The position numbers were made by a program, and so were the translations under genes. The notes beneath the pieces were generated by a model. That model saw nothing but the letters and a program-made list of their open reading frames with translations, made no database searches and was not told the DNA's origin. Source: Sinonovacula constricta (lineage: Eukaryota; Mollusca; Bivalvia; Cardiida; Solecurtidae). From it: a stretch of 64,000 nt of DNA. Location of the stretch: NCBI GenBank assembly GCA_007844125.1, contig CM017558.1, positions 27,671,478 through 27,735,477 of the forward strand. Reading direction: 5' to 3'. Positions 13,201 through 28,200 of the stretch are shown here, one piece after another (within the stretch, counting starts at the first letter, position 1; the number at the start of each line of letters is the position of its first letter).

Positions 13201-16200
13201 AGCCAATACAGTGCGATCTAGCAGTGAGAAAGTGAAGCTGTCCATCATTATTGCAGTTCCTTGGTTTCCTTAAGCTGGTATCCGGCAGTTTGTCTATGTC
13301 TCGCTTTCGCTCTTTCAAATTCGATAAATTCCTGATAACCGTTATGGGTATTACAGCTAAAAATAGAAATCGACATCAGTGCTGATTACCTTGAGGAGGA
13401 TGTTATAAGATACAAAAAGGAGATGGTCACATGGCTCTCTAAGTTTATAAATAGCTAATAGTGCTGCTTGGCTCGGATAGGAAATAAATTTTTTTGTAAT
13501 GACGGGGTATTTCAGCTAAAAATAGAAATCGACGTCAGTACTGATTACCTGGAGGATGATAAGATACCAAAAGGAGATAGTCACATGGCTCTCTAAGTTT
13601 AAAAATAGCTAATAGTGCTGCTTGGCTTAAAAAGGAAATAACAGTTTTTGTAATGACAGTGGGTGCTATGTTTCACCTTCCCCGTAGATTTAGGCACCGC
13701 ACAATCTTTTTTGGGTGACAATATCTGGTTGCAAGAGAGAGAAAAAGTTGGTTCATACTGTCGTTTACCACCTTTAATTTTTACAACAAGATGCACAGTC
13801 ATATAGATGATAAATAGCTAGCTAAGTGAACTTTCAAATATGACTCTACTATAGTGGGAAGTACAAACAGCATTAGAGCATTACAATCAGGACAGGAACT
13901 TTATGAACTGTGACAGGAAATTGAACTGAGTGGAATCGTAACTTTTTCACCTGAGAAAAGTGATTAAACTCCACTTAAAATTAAATTCTCCTTGTAATTT
14001 TCCAGCTTTAAACTGTCAGGTGTCACAAGAAAGACCTATTCATCATTTCCCTGAGGTTTAATTTGGACGCTGGCAAATAAATAAGCGCCTTTGGAGGAAA
14101 CCCATTGTGAGCTGGTTAATAAATTCTGACCGAGTGCACAGGTTACCTCTGAACCAGCTAAGCATGAAATATCCCCTACCTCAGGCAAATAATGTAGATT
14201 CTGATCATCCGCAACTCATCCTCTTAATAAGTTTTTTAAATAAATTTTTAAACTCTTTCTTATATTTAAATAATATTTAAAGTATAAAAATATTTATACT
14301 CTTTTAAACTGTGTAATATGTTCAAGTATTTTAATTATAACCTGATTATAGTCTATTCTCATTAAACATTAATGTATTAAGCGTTGTATGACCTACATTG
14401 TATCAAGTGCCAGTGTGCCATACAACCCAAAATACAATACAAGCAACTCGTTCTGGAGCTGTTTGATCCAGTTCATTATATACCTTGTTGCTGTATTTTT
14501 TGGCGCTGTCTTGTAACTCAAATTAAGTAAGTTACTAATGTAAAAACTTACTTAAAATCTAGTCTGTTTGACAAGATTTATGCAAATAGTGTAGATCCAG
14601 ATCTGCCCACTTCTACTGGGAGCTGTCTGATTTTGATCTAAACTATGTCTATTATAGGCCTTTTAAACTTTGTAAGCAGTTATAAAATTTTAACTACAAT
14701 TTTTTTTGATTTTGTTTAGTTTTTAACAAATATAGCAGAGTAGGGGTTATTAGGTTGACAGATTGTCCAGAGACAGGGCAGCTATGGGTCATTGGTCTCC
14801 CTTGTAAAATGTGGGTCAGGATCGTGTCAGGAGATGTGGGTCAGGATCGTGTCAGGAATGTGTCTAGTCAGGTGAAACTGACACAGGACATTCCAACCAG
14901 TTGATGGAAAAATAACATGTCACCATAATGTATCATTTAATCTTCTTTTTGACCCAAATGTTTGTGGATAAATTGTATGTCCTCTTAAGGTAGAACTTAA
15001 AAGGTGGTATGTCAAACTTTGAGCAAGAAATACCATCAAATACAATGCTTATGGTTTATCTTAATGACATTGCTAAAAACAGCTTGTTGATGTCCTTGAT
15101 TTCTGTGACAATGGCATTCTTGCCCCACATATATGATTTCATTAGGGCAAATCCCTAATCTGTACACGCTGCTTACTTAACTACTTAATAAGAACCACTA
15201 GAGTCCATGAGTTTAGGCCGGCTTGACCATTAGCAAATGGATAATGTTAATGTAACAATATTATCTTGGCTTTTCAGTTATTTATTGGTGGTGAATAACA
15301 CTGATTCTGTTGCAAAATTATGTCATAGAAGAAAATTCATCAAGAGCTGTCACTGATTTTACCTTTTGCTTACTGACTATATGGCTTTATCATTCATTAT
15401 AAGATAATGAAAAAGCAATGCATAATTTGGGTGTGTAATTTCATTTTTAGTTGGCACATTGTAGGGTCTGAAGTGTGAGTGTTCTTGTTAATTTTTGTTT
15501 ATTGAACATCAGGCACTAACTCTCGATGTAGAAATTAAAGAATAAACCTAAAGCGGCAGTGTTTCCCATCCCTTCAAACAATCCATATTCTTAACTCATA
15601 ATTTCTTTTTCACACATTACAATGCTTTATTAAATAAAATAAATACAGGATTGCTGCATCATAATAATGAAGAGCTCTAACCAAGGAGAAATTTAATGTT
15701 GCCATATATTCCATAATTCTTCACAATACCCTTAAGTATTGGTACCCATTAGAATTGTCTTATTTAGACAGTTCTAACAAGTTGCCGGTTTAAAGGTTTT
15801 GGAGGAGAAAAAAAAAGATGAAGAAGGAGCCTAAATCCTCAAAGTCCACATTTTGTTTTGTTCCAAAATCGTGAACCGGCCGCAGTAGCTTAAGTGGTAG
15901 AGCGCAGGCCTGCAGATTGGGAGGTAGCAGGTTCAACCCCCCCCCCCCGGCCGGGTCAAACCGAAGACTTTTAAGTTGGTAGTAGTGGCTTTCCTCCTAA
16001 CGCTCGGGGCTGAGTGGACTCTTCGGGGTCACTATAATGGACTGGCCGGGTTCAGTCCCTGGGCATCTCATAAATGCCCCTGTGCTATAATGATACAAAT
16101 TTCGCTGAATCTTGTATCTCTTATGCAGCAGCTGCAGGCTATTGCCCAAATTTTATCACTACCTGAACGTTTTATCCTTTTATCAGGAGGCATTCAAGTC

Positions 16201-19200
16201 AGCCCTATCATTGTAGTTCTTTCCATTTAGATGTTAGCATAAATGGTATTTAGAATGAATTTATCATTAACAAATCTACAAGGCTGTGTGTTGGCTCCAG
16301 GTAGGGGAGACCCCGGATTCGATCCCGGGCCGGGACATACCAAAGTCATCAAAAATAGTAGTTGTATAGCTCCCGCGCTAACGCTCAAACAAATATAAGG
16401 GTAGTTCCACGACTGGTTGGCCCAGTGTCAGGATAATGTGACTGGGTATGGTATCATGCCAGGTGTTCATGGCATGCTTTACAAAGTCAAGGCAGCACTA
16501 TATCTGCTTTGTGGACATTGTCTCCAGATAATTGAAATACTGTTGGTGGGACGATTAACCAAATTAACAAACAAACAAGAAGTGATTCAGAATGGTCGTT
16601 AAAATTATTTAAAAAAAAACTACATCTAATTACTGATGCATATTCACTTTTATCAATAATAGATTCTTTAATTCATGTATTTTCAGTTCTGCTGATTGCG
16701 GTCAACTGTATCGATGTGAAGTTGGTAGCAAATCTTCAGATTGTCATCACCATCAGTAAACTGGTAGCCCTTGCCATTATCATCATCATCGGCTTCTACT
16801 ATATCATCAGTGGTATGTATATTTTGTTAGGTATTTTATAAATGTATATATACTGGCCGCAATAGCTCAAGCAGTAGAGTGTCGGCTTGCAGATCAGGAG
16901 GTCGCAGGTTCAAACCCTGGCCGAGTCAAACCAAAGACTTCAAAAATTGGTAGTAATGGCTTCCTTCCAAACGCTCAGGGCTAAGGGGACAGCATTATGC
17001 CTGACTCGTCGGTGTCAGTATAATGGACTGGCCGGGTTCAGTCCCTTGGCACCTTATAAGTGCCCCTGTGCTATAATGATAGAAATGTTGCTCCACAACA
17101 TTGGCAGAAATGCTCGCAAATCCCATCCCATCCCTATAAATGTATATAGTCTTTCATCTAAACAACCATCACCAGAAGCACACTATTGGCATTGGCTGCG
17201 AGTATGTTCATGGTGAGCTTCTCTGATCACCCCATAAGGACACTGGTGGCATTGGCTAAGAATAAGTTCATGGTGAGCTACTGTGATCACCCCATAAGGA
17301 CACTGGTGGCATTGGCTGAGAATAAGTTCATGGTGAGCTACTGTGTTCACCCCATAAGGACACTGGTGGCATTGGCTGAAAATATGTTCATGGTGAGCTA
17401 CTGTGATCACCCACTGTCTGGCATTGTGTCATTCAACATGCTTTAAACAAATGAAAGCCTTTAACCTAGTGGTAGAGCCGCTAACTGGTAACATTTTTGG
17501 CAGTTAGCTTCTCACTGCTTCAGGATGACTGATTTAGGTCTTTGAGTTGACTTGCGGTGCCCTGTTGGTTCTACCCGAATATTCGTCTGGAGTCTTCCCA
17601 CACCAAAATAGCTTTAATGATAACTTATCTCTGCAATGTATTAAAAAATTGCAAAAAACAACAACAAACAAAAAAATGCAAAAAAAGAAGACATTCTTAA
17701 ACAATATTTCCTCTGAAACCCTGAATGAAATTCAGCCAGACCACCAGATGATTCATTAGGCAAGGAAGTTAAAAAAAATTGCTATGCCAAAAAACATGGT
17801 TGCCAAGGGCATGACAATTTTCCTGTATGGCTCCTCAGTCAATTACAGTTAATATATTGCTATATAGGACAATTTCTTCTTGACAGAAACTGCAGAAGAT
17901 AGGGCCTTGATATTTGCTATACATGTCTTTTTTGTGGCCCTTAATGAAGACTGTTAAAATAATTTTAATCATAAAACATGACAGGCATGGTAATGATTCA
18001 TATATTGCAATTAATTAAAACTTTCGGTGAGACCAAAATTTAAATCTCCTAAATAAAATTGATGTGGTACATTAATTTGGTGTATACTACTACTTCCAGT
18101 GAATTTTAGATTAAATATTTAAGTAGATCCTTCAGCAGTTATAGTATTAACTTCAGCAGCAATTTCTCTGTTGTAAATATCTTTTCAGAACCTTTATTGA
18201 AGTTGCATGGCTTTTATCTGTAATATTTTTATATTGATAATAATTAGTTATCAAATTATGGTCCCATCTGCAAAATCCTGCTAATTGGTGGAGGATGATA
18301 CAAAGACTTATGTCTGCGTAACACCATTGGGACACCTCAGGTTAGCTGGAAAACCTCCCCACATTAAAGTTGTCCAGCCAACCAAGACTTGAAACCATGT
18401 GGTGAAGAAAGAGGAGTTACAAGTTAGCAATGCAAACAGCTCCGCCTTGGGCGCCCCTTTATTTTTTTGGAAATAATGCTTGTTATTATTACTACTTTCT
18501 GGCATATACCTTCCCAAAAGTTGTTTCTTAAGAAAACTTTTAGTTGGATAGACTCCCTACTATAAATTCCTAGCAAAAATATTTAAGGACACTTGCTGCT
18601 TTAACTTGTGACGTATAAAGCTCTGTCTTCCAGCTAACCGTCAAGGACTCCTGATAAACGTGACCTAGTAAAACAGTTTTGCGAGTCTTTCATGAAGTTT
18701 TAGCGTGGTCAAGGTAGATTACACAAAATTATCAGATTAGCTATGTACTGCATGTTGACTTTAGACAGTGACATACTTCTGCTGACTTAAAAGTATAAGG
18801 TGCAATCTTAAGTTCCTGATGTACGTTTTACATTAAGCAGTCCTTAGATCATGAATTTATGATCGGTCCAAACACAAATAGCACGAATAGATTCATGACC
18901 ATAGACTTGTCTTTTAATGACACAGTGCCTATACCTTACACATCAAGTTTAACAGTTAAAATCATTTCAACAAAGACAACAAACTTATTGTACATCACCA
19001 ATGCATAGAGCATTGCATACAGAGTATGCCACATCTAAGCTAGAGTTGAGGGGGATATCGTTTCTGCATTCATCTATCACGATTTTAGACACCACGCTAC
19101 CGTATGGCAATACTACGTGAAAGATACTTAGCAATATGGTATCAAAGAAAAATAAATCAGGAGATGAAGTAAACAGGTTTTAAATATCCGACCAATTTCC

Positions 19201-22200
19201 TAGAAGCAGCCATTGCACTTATTATACAGGTGATTTTTACCCTAGCACATCATGTGGCATACCTCTTATTTGACTGCTAATGCATATGCAATTGAACGGT
19301 GCACCATATCTTTTACCCTGTAAGTTTTGCCCCCATCCGGTGTGTATATTTTCTCCCTTGATCATTTTTACTGTAAACAAAAACGATGAGGAAATTGATT
19401 GTAAATCGTTTTTCACTTCCCCAAAACGTTTTAGTATGATAAGATTTTAATATCAATTCGTTTTACATCAAATGGGCACATTTTGATTTCAATCAGACCT
19501 GGTAGTACAATCCTTAGAGCGTCAGCTCCAGATAGGGTAGGCTTTGGGTACGATCTCGGGCAGCAACATACCAAAGTTGTTGAAAATGGTAGTGGTATAG
19601 CTTCCTTGCTTTCGCTCAAGCAAAATATAAGGGTAGTTCCACAACTGGTTAGCCCGATGTCAGGATAATGTGACTGGGTATGGTATCATGCCAGGTGTTC
19701 ACGGCATGCTATACACAGTGAAGGCAACACTCTATCTGCTTCAAGTGTACATGCCGTTTCCAGGTAACTGAAATACCCGGTACTATTGGTCGGACGATTG
19801 ACTTAATAAACATTTCGGTTTCACAAAAAAAAAACAGCAGCGAGAGAGTTGTTTGCATCCACTACAAAGCATCAATAAAATATGCAATCATCACCAAGAA
19901 TATGTTGTTGCATTTAGAACATCACATTAACTTGATGACATTGGGGTAAGCTGCTGATAACTCATTTCAACAGTATTCTGTTATTATTGTTTAAAAGTCA
20001 GTTGAATTATACATCCAGAATTTTGAATATATTTTTTGTAGTACATTCAATGTAACTGCATTTTTTTTTTCTAAAATATTTTATGTTCATTTCAAATATA
20101 TGAAAGCATACATTGCTATATGAAAAAACTGCTTAACAAGGCAATAATTTTTAATTGTTAAAAGTAATTCACCATTCACAAACACACACAAAATTAAGTT
20201 GAACAAAAACCAACAATGAAACAATGACTACAATGTTTCATTTGTGAGATGCACTATGTTATTCAGTTGTAACATATTTATCTTTTGCATGTATTTTGTA
20301 AAAAATAAACTATAAATAACATTTTTAGATTTTTTTTTAACAATTAGTCCTCTTACCTTATCTTAATTACCTTTCTTACCTTAATTATTATTTATAAACT
20401 GAAGTTCTTAACCCCAACATAATCCCACTGATAAAAAATTAAGTCAAAATTTCTAAAAGGTTTTAAATGAGCTGACATTGCTCAAGTATTTCTTGATTGT
20501 AAAATTGTCTGTTTTTAAGCAGTTTGGGTTATAGAGAAAATTAAATTTCTTGTAATTTAAAAGTTAAAAAAGACCAATTAAAGTTAATTTAACTCAAAAT
20601 GAAATATTTTGTAAACTACAATATCCAGATACATATCAGTTCGGGCGTCAAATGTCATAGTAGTATCGTGATACATTTTTCCAGGGGATACCCAGCTCTA
20701 TAAAATAAGCTGCTGTTTACGAGTCAATGAAGGCAATATTAACATTTAATTGCAAGAAATAATGATTATATAATGAATTACAATAATGAATAATGATTTT
20801 GTCACCCATAGTATCTTAAACAATGCAGTTATTTCGTTATTAATGTAGAGATACGTTGACAATCTGATCCATCAAGTGGTCATGTCAACCAGTCATTTAG
20901 TTTCGATTTTATAAAGCTTTAATATGCACTTGGTATGTCAAGTCCTGACATCATTTTCGGACCTTGACATACCAAACATTAAACTGCTAGGCGTAAGGTG
21001 ATTTAAGATTCAATTGGTTAAGGCTTTGTTAAGTACTTGGTATGTCAAGCCCCGAGTTTATTTTTGGACCATGACATATCAAACATTAACTGTTAGACTG
21101 TTAGGCGTGAACTAATTTAAAAAAAAAAGTGTTGAGCCTAATCATAGAGTGTAGTAGTTGATAAGTTTTTAGCTAAATGTAACACTAGATTAGTTTACAG
21201 CTAAATGTTACACTTGATTAGTTTATAGCTAATGTAGCAGTTGATTACTTTATAGCTTAATGTAACAGTTGATTACTTTATAGCTAAATGTAACAGTTGA
21301 TAAGTTATAGCTAAATGTAACAGTTGATAACTTTATAGCTAAATGTAACACTTGATTAGTTTATAGCTAAATGTAGCACTTGATTAGTTTATAGCTAAAT
21401 GTAACACTTGATTAGTATATAGCTAAATGTAACACTTGATTAGTTTACAGCTAAATGTAACACTAGATTAGTTTATAGCTAAAAATAACACTTGATTACT
21501 TTATAGCTAAATGTAACACTTGATTACTTTATAGGTAAATGTAGCAGTTGATTAGTTTTTAGCTAAATGTAACACTTGATTAGTTTATAGCTAAATGTAA
21601 CACTTGATTAGTTTATAGCTAAATGTAACACTTGATTAGTATATAGCTAAATGTAACACTTGATTAGTTTACAGCTAAATGTAACACTAGATTAGTTTAT
21701 AGCTAAAAATAACACTTGATTACTTTATAGCTAAATGTAACACTTGATTACTTTATAGGTAAATGTAGCAGCTGATTAGTTTATAGCTAAATGTAACACT
21801 TGATTACTTTATAGCTTAATGTAACACTCCCTGGCTAACACTGAAGCAAATATAAAGGTAGTTCTAAGTGGCTGGCCCGGCATCAAAATCTCTGAATTAT
21901 AAAAGGAGGTATTTTTAGGAAAATTACACAAAACACTAAAATTGATATTGAAATTTACAATAAAAAACACTTCAATGACGCTTATGTTGCTGATAAAATT
22001 GTGCGGTCTTTAATTTCAAAAACAAATGCAGCAGGTTAGAACTATCTTCTGTACAGCATTCTTTAGATGACACATTGTACTCACTTTTTGCTGATAAGAC
22101 AAAAAAAGATAATTTTTTTTAACTTTGGTTCACTGCTACAGTAACATCTGTTCTGATCATTTATTGTGCTACAACAATTGTTACGTTCCACTGGGTCATA

Positions 22201-25200
22201 TTGCAAGTTTTTTTTATAACTGCCAGGGGAAGGGATCCATGACCCATAATTTTGGGAAAATGGCGTGATTTCTTCCTTAAAGTGGAATGAAAAAACCTTG
22301 ATGTTAAGTTAGTTTTTGGGGAAAAAGGCATGATTTTAATGAAATTTTCTGAGGGGAAGGCGCCTACAAAAGAAGGAAAAAAAACAACCTGTATTGCAGT
22401 GTAAATTTGATAATAGTCAAATCTACTGATATACACAATTCTTAAAACTTTCTGAAATGTTCATACAAATTGTTTTTATTTTTTTTCACATAGGTCCGCC
22501 CTTAGCATAGTGGTAGAGTTGCCAGTTTGTAACAAATGAAGACATTTAAATCACATTTATGGGCACATTTTGGTTTAAAAAAAAAACTGAATGCTAATCT
22601 CCTGCATGGGTTCGAGTCCCATTCTGGGCAAAGAATGTAATGTGAGAAGGTCGTCCAGCTCACTTCCGGGGCACTGGTGGTTCAACCGAGACATGTGTCT
22701 GGGGTCTTCCCACCAAAACACTTGACGTTGCTATAATGATCATAAATGGTTGCAGTAATGTATTTAAAAAAATTGAAACAAACTTTTTGTTCACACCCAA
22801 ATCTACACAGTAATTTACACATATATGTGCGAGACTATGTTTTTTTCTTTATGAAGTGAATAATGCTCACACTCTGATTTACCAACAAGTATTCTTCTGT
22901 TGTATAAGTTCTAAAGTCACCAATGCATTGAATAACTAGGGAGATATGGAAATTAAATTTTAAAAAAAACATATGTCATTTAAAGTAATCCTGATCTCCA
23001 ACATTGGTAGGACAAATGACAAGTCTCTTGTACTTACATAAAAAAAGAAAAGAAAAAAAGCCACATCTATAAATTTAAAGGCAAAATTTATTGGAGGACA
23101 AATAACACAGCAAGTTGCATGTAACCTTCTTATCTGGCTGTATGCAGATGCCCCTGTCAGTTCCAAATCTTGATAAACAGCCACTGTGAAACAGTACATG
23201 TGACAAATGACAGGCTGGTTGGCCATTCTACCAGTATGGTACAGTTAGAGGACAGTTTATCTGCTTTTCGCAAATTCTGTTTACCATCTGCCAGCTATTA
23301 TTTATAGAGAATGGTTTTTTGAGTTCACAAATGAAATATAGCAGAGCCATGAGCAGAGCTATGTTTGTTTATAGGGCACCATTTTGTAAATAAAATGACA
23401 GTGCTGGAAGAGTAGAAGTTAAAAACAAACATGCCTAGACAAATTTACAAAAAAGCAAACTCACTTTTAAAATATGCTTATACCAGTTGATGTTTATTAA
23501 GCCCAATAATTGGTGATTGACAGGTGAGGTGGAGAGCTTTGCCAACAGTTTTGAAGACAGTGACACCAGTCCAGGGGCGATAGCTCTCTCCTTCTACTCT
23601 GGCTTCTGGGCCTACAGTGGATGGTATGTACAGTAACAGCATTCTATTATCTTAACTAGATTTGTACATGCCTTGTAATTTTATTAAGTGTATCAGTTTT
23701 CTACCATACTTTTTAACTACGTAAATTTACAAAAATATAAAGAAATATAAAAAACCTTTGTGTAATTAGTCTATTTCATGCAAGTTTACTATCAAATGAC
23801 TTGCCCATTAAGTGAGTTTCACAGTTCTCTTTGAGGTATTAAGCAACGTTGTTATTTTAAGGAACACCTTTCCCTATTTTCATAATGGTTAAAATAGATT
23901 AGTTATCGCCCTTGTGTAAGTATTCATGTAGTATAATGACAGCATGCTATGCACAGTGAAGGCAGCACTATATCTGCCTCAAGTGCACACCTTCTCCAGA
24001 TAACTGCTATACTGTTGGTGGGACAATAAACCCAATAAACAAACTGTTGTTTATATCAAATACATCTGTCTCTTGTGTTGTTTGCAGGAGTTATTTGAAC
24101 TTCCTTGTGGACGAGATGGTGGACCCAGTCAGGTAAATATAAGTTTCTCCTCTATCATTTTGAACACATGGCCTGCAAGAGACAGTAGACTGTCTTCTGT
24201 CTGTTATTTATTTCACACCTTATATAACATTGACATGGTTTATATTTTCTTGTGCTTTCTCTCTGGTGCTTAGTTCTGTTTGGCAGTAAACTTTGATTAT
24301 GGCACTTTTTATCATTTATTGTTTCAATGACTGGCACAGGTTTGTCTGTGTGTACTGATCTTCAATGAGAATTTTTTGTTTATCCTGGCATCACTTTATT
24401 TGTTCCTGTAAATGTTATGCTTCTTGTTATTCCTATTCAACAACTTACAATGGCCTGTAAGCTTGACTGTTATAAGTATTTCGCAGTGATGCCAAAATGG
24501 GTAGTGAGTTTATCCATTTGCTTTGTATTTCTTTCATTATATTCCACCACTTGATGTGGCATGTCACTAAATTGCCTAACTTTGTTAAAAAGCTTAAGTG
24601 ACTTTCTTAATTTCTCTACAGGAACCTGCCCCTGGCTATCGGCATCTCCATGTTGCTGGTCATTGTGGTGTACCTACTCGCCAATGTAGCCTATCTCGGA
24701 GTGCTCTCCCCTCTTCAGATGTTGTCTTCACCTGCTGTCGCTGTTGTATGTGCTTATTATTCTGTAAATGTAAAAATAACGAAAAAACAAGCGACTTAGC
24801 CGTAGTTGGTCTGTGTTGCATTTTGTAAATTTTTTTTTAAAGTGAACTTCATTGAACAATAGATTTAAACATTAACCTCTCATCACTAGATTATGTTTGA
24901 AGATGCTCTCTGTCAATTTTTGTGTTTCTTTGTAATCATATGTTTAAGAACTGTTTATAACCGAGCTGTGCATGGAAGAATGTAGGTCATTTGAAAATGT
25001 CTGTTGTAAACAATGATTGATTGTTGACTGGCTTAATATTGATGCAGTAATTGAAATACATACTTAGCGTGGATCATGTGGTTCAATTTGTCCTGTACCT
25101 ACGCAAAACTTTGAAATGTACTTGCAACAGCCATTAATTAACAAGTAAAGGATAATGAATCTGTATGATTCTACATTCATTTAATTGTTTTAATCATTTC

Positions 25201-28200
25201 TCTGTAACAAGCCCTGAAAAAACAACCAAACATAAACAAAGCAGCAATCAAGGGTTGGCCCAAAACTGCTCATACTTCAATGCCATATATGTGACTGACG
25301 TTTTCAATAGGATACTAAGCTGAAATGAACATTGTTTTCCTTCTTAGATCATGTCAGAGGTAGACCAAATAGGTGCTTTTAGGTGGAATACTTGGTCTTT
25401 ATGGCCTGTTCTTTTGTATGCCTTTCCATTCCAATTATTAACTTTCTTACTGGCGTAAATATATGGTTACAAGCAGTGTAATACTAAGAGATAGGTATGC
25501 TAAAGACTACTACCATAAAATCTGAGTAATCCAAATATCAGGATCTACTTGCATTGCGGGAGTATTCAGGGGAGACTATTTACTTATATGCCTCATTGTT
25601 ATCACTCACTGGCATTGTGTTTGTGTGGTCAGACTTTTGCCAACTCCACGCTGGGCCCCATGAAGTGGATCATGCCAATCCTAATTGCCATCTCTGTATC
25701 AGGCACCATGAATGGAACAGCACTGTCTATGTCCAGGTAAAAAAACAGGTGTAATAAACAGTGCTTTCACAAGCAACCTCTTAACCATTTCATTCATAGA
25801 CTGTATATAGTTTTTTTACGAATCAACTTATTTGTTAATTTTCTTTGATACTGTTCTTTAGTATTTTCAGAAACATGTATGTTACATGTATCATAGATCC
25901 TTAGTTTATCCAGGCTAGCTAACCTGTTTTCAATTATATTTCACGTTATTTTAACCTCATAGACTTTTATATTTCTACTTACATATTTTAATTTTTAACC
26001 TGATTATACTCGGTTCATGTTGTAAAACTTCACTGTGTTTGGCACTGTTTGACAAATGTCGGTGTGCCGTAAAACCCAAAATACAAATACATAACCAGAA
26101 TACAATGGATCACTTAGTTGTGCAGGTTCTACTGATGATCCGAGCAATAAATATACGTGTACATGTATATACATTTCAAAGGCATAAAATGGAACATGCA
26201 TGAACAAAATAGTTAAATAGGTTTCTTAAGAAAGATCAAGCAACTTATATTATCCTTGACTATTCTATAAATAGGTAGCTACTCTTCTCACAGTCACACG
26301 TGTCAGCGAATGATTACTAATTGTTTTGCATTGTGGTATGGTCAGTTACATCTTAAGGTTCTGGACCTGTAACTAACTTCGGTAAACATCGGCACTCGGT
26401 ATGATCCGGTTTTATTTGAATAGCATTCGTCGTAAAGTTTCGTATTTGCTATTTTTAGTAGTTTTTCACCACGTGATATGGATTTTCTATGACTTCATTG
26501 GGTTACCCATTTCTCAAAAATGAGGGAACCGGGAGCTCGACAGCGTGATCGTCGAGGGCGATATTGTAAAAATAGTGGTTTACCGACAACAAAGTCATGT
26601 AAAGTTGAAGTGGATCATAACTTTTATGTGGGTGTCCTGTGTACAGGTGAAAAATGCACCGTTTCATCTTGTGTTTGCGATTTAAATTTTCCTTCGCATG
26701 CTAACTGCGATAGTTAGCGACATGGTTTGACGCTCGCTCACCTTCGTCTGATATTTTCTCCGGATGGCCAGGATGGACTTTTAAATGTGTTCAGGGGTCA
26801 AACTTGTGAGGGACAACCAAGTGTCACTAATACCAAAAGAGTGCTTGACTCAGTTATTCCTTAACTGTCGGATTTTTTACGAAAACCGTGTAAAGTGGTT
26901 AATTTCAAATATTTCCGTCAAGCCAGCCAAAATCAGTAAAGAGAAGGTTTTCATGTAATAATGCAGAGTTTTACATACATATTTCCATCTCTTATACCAA
27001 CTGTAGGTGATTTTTTGTATAAAGGAGAATAATCTGTAATTGACCATTTTGACGTTATTTTTCGCTATAAATTCTATTGCAGTTTCATTAAAGTAACCTT
27101 TACAAATTCTTATAAATTTTATTAGGAACGGTAAAATGACTTTAAAATCTCATATTATGGGCAGTTCATATTGCAGAAAATTTTAAAATAGTTGTATATG
27201 TCTAACTAGCTTCAAACTTGAGATATTTGCTTTTATAGATAGAGTAAATTTTAAAACACACCCAAAAATTTCGGATTTTTGGTCGGGGGTATATGTATGC
27301 AAAGTTCTGTAAATTTTATTAGGAACGGTAAAATGCCTTTAAAATCTCATATTATGGGCAGTTCATATTGCAGAAAATTTTTAAACTAGTTGTATGTGTC
27401 TAACTAGCTTCAAACTTGAGATATTTGCTTTTATAGATAGAGTAAATTTTGAAACACACCCAAAAATTTCGGATTTTTGCTCAGGGGTACATGTATGCAA
27501 AGTTCTGTAAATTTTATTAGGAACGGTAAAATGCCTTTAAAATCTCATATTATGGGCAGTTCATATTGCAGACAATTTTAAAACTAGTTGTATGTGTCTA
27601 ACTAGCTTCAAACTTGAGATATTTGCTTTTATAGATAGAGTAAATTTTTAAACACACCCAAAAAGTTCGGGTTTTTTGCTCGGGGGTACATGTATGCAAA
27701 GTTCTGTAAATTTTATTAGGAACTGTAAAATGCCTTTAAAATCTCATATCATGGAAAGTTCATATTGCAGAAAATTTTAAAACTAGTTGTATGTGTCTAA
27801 CTAGCTTCAAACTTGAGATATTTGCTTTTATAGATAGAGTAAATTTTGAAACACACCCAAAAATTTCGGATTTTTGCTCGGGGGTACATGTATGCAAAGT
27901 TCTGTAAATTTTATTAGGAACGGTAAAATGCCTTTAAAATCTCATATTATGGGCAGTTCATATTGCAGACAATTTTAAAACTAGTTGTATATGTCTAACT
28001 AGCTTCAAACTTGAGATATTTGCTTTTATAGATAGAGTAAATTTTTAAACACACCCAAAAAGTTCGGGTTTTTTGCTCGGGGGTACATGTATGCAAAGTT
28101 CTGTAAATTTTATTAGGAACTGTAAAATGCCTTTAAAATCTCATATCATGGGCAGTTCATATTGCAGAAAATTTTAAAACTAGTTGTATGTGTCTAACTA

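Noticed and set aside
15890..15945. Possible functional tRNA genes at SINE heads (also 16860, 28870, 31860, 33790)
   Set aside because: A- and B-boxes are present, but the cloverleaf stems do not close and each continues into a SINE body.
17183..17446. Repetitive proteins on both strands
   Set aside because: They are artefacts of the 60-base period.
24073..24273. Frame spanning exon 4
   Set aside because: It is in a different frame from the conserved [11 protein letters not shown] and runs into the intron past the GT donor.
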